Source: Pyricularia pennisetigena
Lineage: Eukaryota; Ascomycota; Sordariomycetes; Magnaporthales; Pyriculariaceae
NCBI RefSeq assembly: GCF_004337985.1
Contig: NC_043740.1
Coordinates: forward strand, 4,153,030 to 4,217,029
DNA: 64,000 nucleotides
Direction: 5' to 3'
The notes below the pieces were generated by a model. That model saw nothing but the letters and a program-made list of their open reading frames with translations. It did not search any database and was not told the origin of the DNA. The position numbers and the translations under genes were made by a program. Shown piece after piece: positions 63,883 through 64,000 of the stretch (positions are counted from its first letter, which is position 1; the number at the start of each line of letters is the position of its first letter).

Positions 63883-64000
63883 CACGTGCTCAAAGCGTGG
63901 CAAGCACAGGTACCTAGGTGCTTGTACGGCTGCCTGCACACAGCCATGGAGGGTAGGTTCTCATCACCTTCGAAACTCGGGTGTTGACACTGTTGCGAGC

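Noticed and set aside
1..64000. CRISPR arrays, prokaryotic defence operons or intact transposase genes
   Set aside because: No regularly spaced repeats and no recognisable transposase, reverse transcriptase or defence genes were seen; the window is a eukaryotic nuclear region.

Overview
This 64 kb window comes from the nuclear genome of a filamentous ascomycete. The genes carry short spliceosomal introns (about 55-210 nt) with GT..AG ends and internal CTAAC/CTGAC-type branch sites. Intergenic spaces are 0.5-2.5 kb, and long A or T homopolymers are common outside exons. The proteins are typical of Pezizomycotina, probably Sordariomycetes. A Magnaporthales-like plant-associated fungus would fit the effector-like genes, but that placement is inference. 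Two short NN gaps (27098-27099 and 40634-40635) mark assembly joins.

Layout. 1-9.1 kb: the end of mannitol-1-phosphate dehydrogenase, a complete five-exon COPI beta'-subunit gene (SEC27), a wrecked dynamin-family GTPase gene, and a three-exon extradiol (VOC) dioxygenase on the minus strand. 10.4-16.6 kb: a membrane-anchored double amidohydrolase and a five-exon sugar porter. 17.1-27.0 kb: four genes for secreted proteins, namely a ribonuclease T2 whose catalytic histidine lies on a 4-nt microexon, a small basic secreted protein, a DUF1996-type secreted protein and a GPI-anchored cutinase-superfamily esterase. 29.3-38.3 kb: a class I terpene synthase, a BTB/POZ protein, an acyl-CoA dehydrogenase ending in the peroxisomal signal SKL, and an alpha-glucoside-type sugar transporter. 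38.5-40.1 kb: an AT-rich island with a BTB fragment and a cysteine-free secreted effector candidate. 41.7-58.9 kb: conserved housekeeping genes (an L1-domain ribosome-biogenesis factor, an FHA protein of PLM2/TOS4 type, a small conserved protein, a mitochondrial-looking repeat protein, and the ribosome quality control ligase listerin/LTN1). 59.5-64 kb: transposon-like debris (nested palindromes, an AT-rich core, a GC-rich repeat end) followed by a BTB pseudogene and a second BTB gene with a C-terminal zinc-binding motif.

Functionally the window mixes housekeeping blocks (COPI transport, ribosome assembly, ribosome rescue, cell-cycle transcription) with accessory islands (secreted hydrolases, terpene synthesis, sugar uptake, BTB proteins, effector candidates). 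The terpene synthase, peroxisomal acyl-CoA dehydrogenase and transporter lie close together, but no cytochrome P450 or cluster regulator was seen, so a biosynthetic cluster is only a possibility. I found no tRNA, rRNA, CRISPR array or intact transposase. The most unusual items are the catalytic microexon with its neighbouring GC-AG intron, the nine-copy Y-x-D-L-x-x-Y repeat protein, the nested palindromic element near 59.6 kb, and the effector candidate in the AT-rich island.
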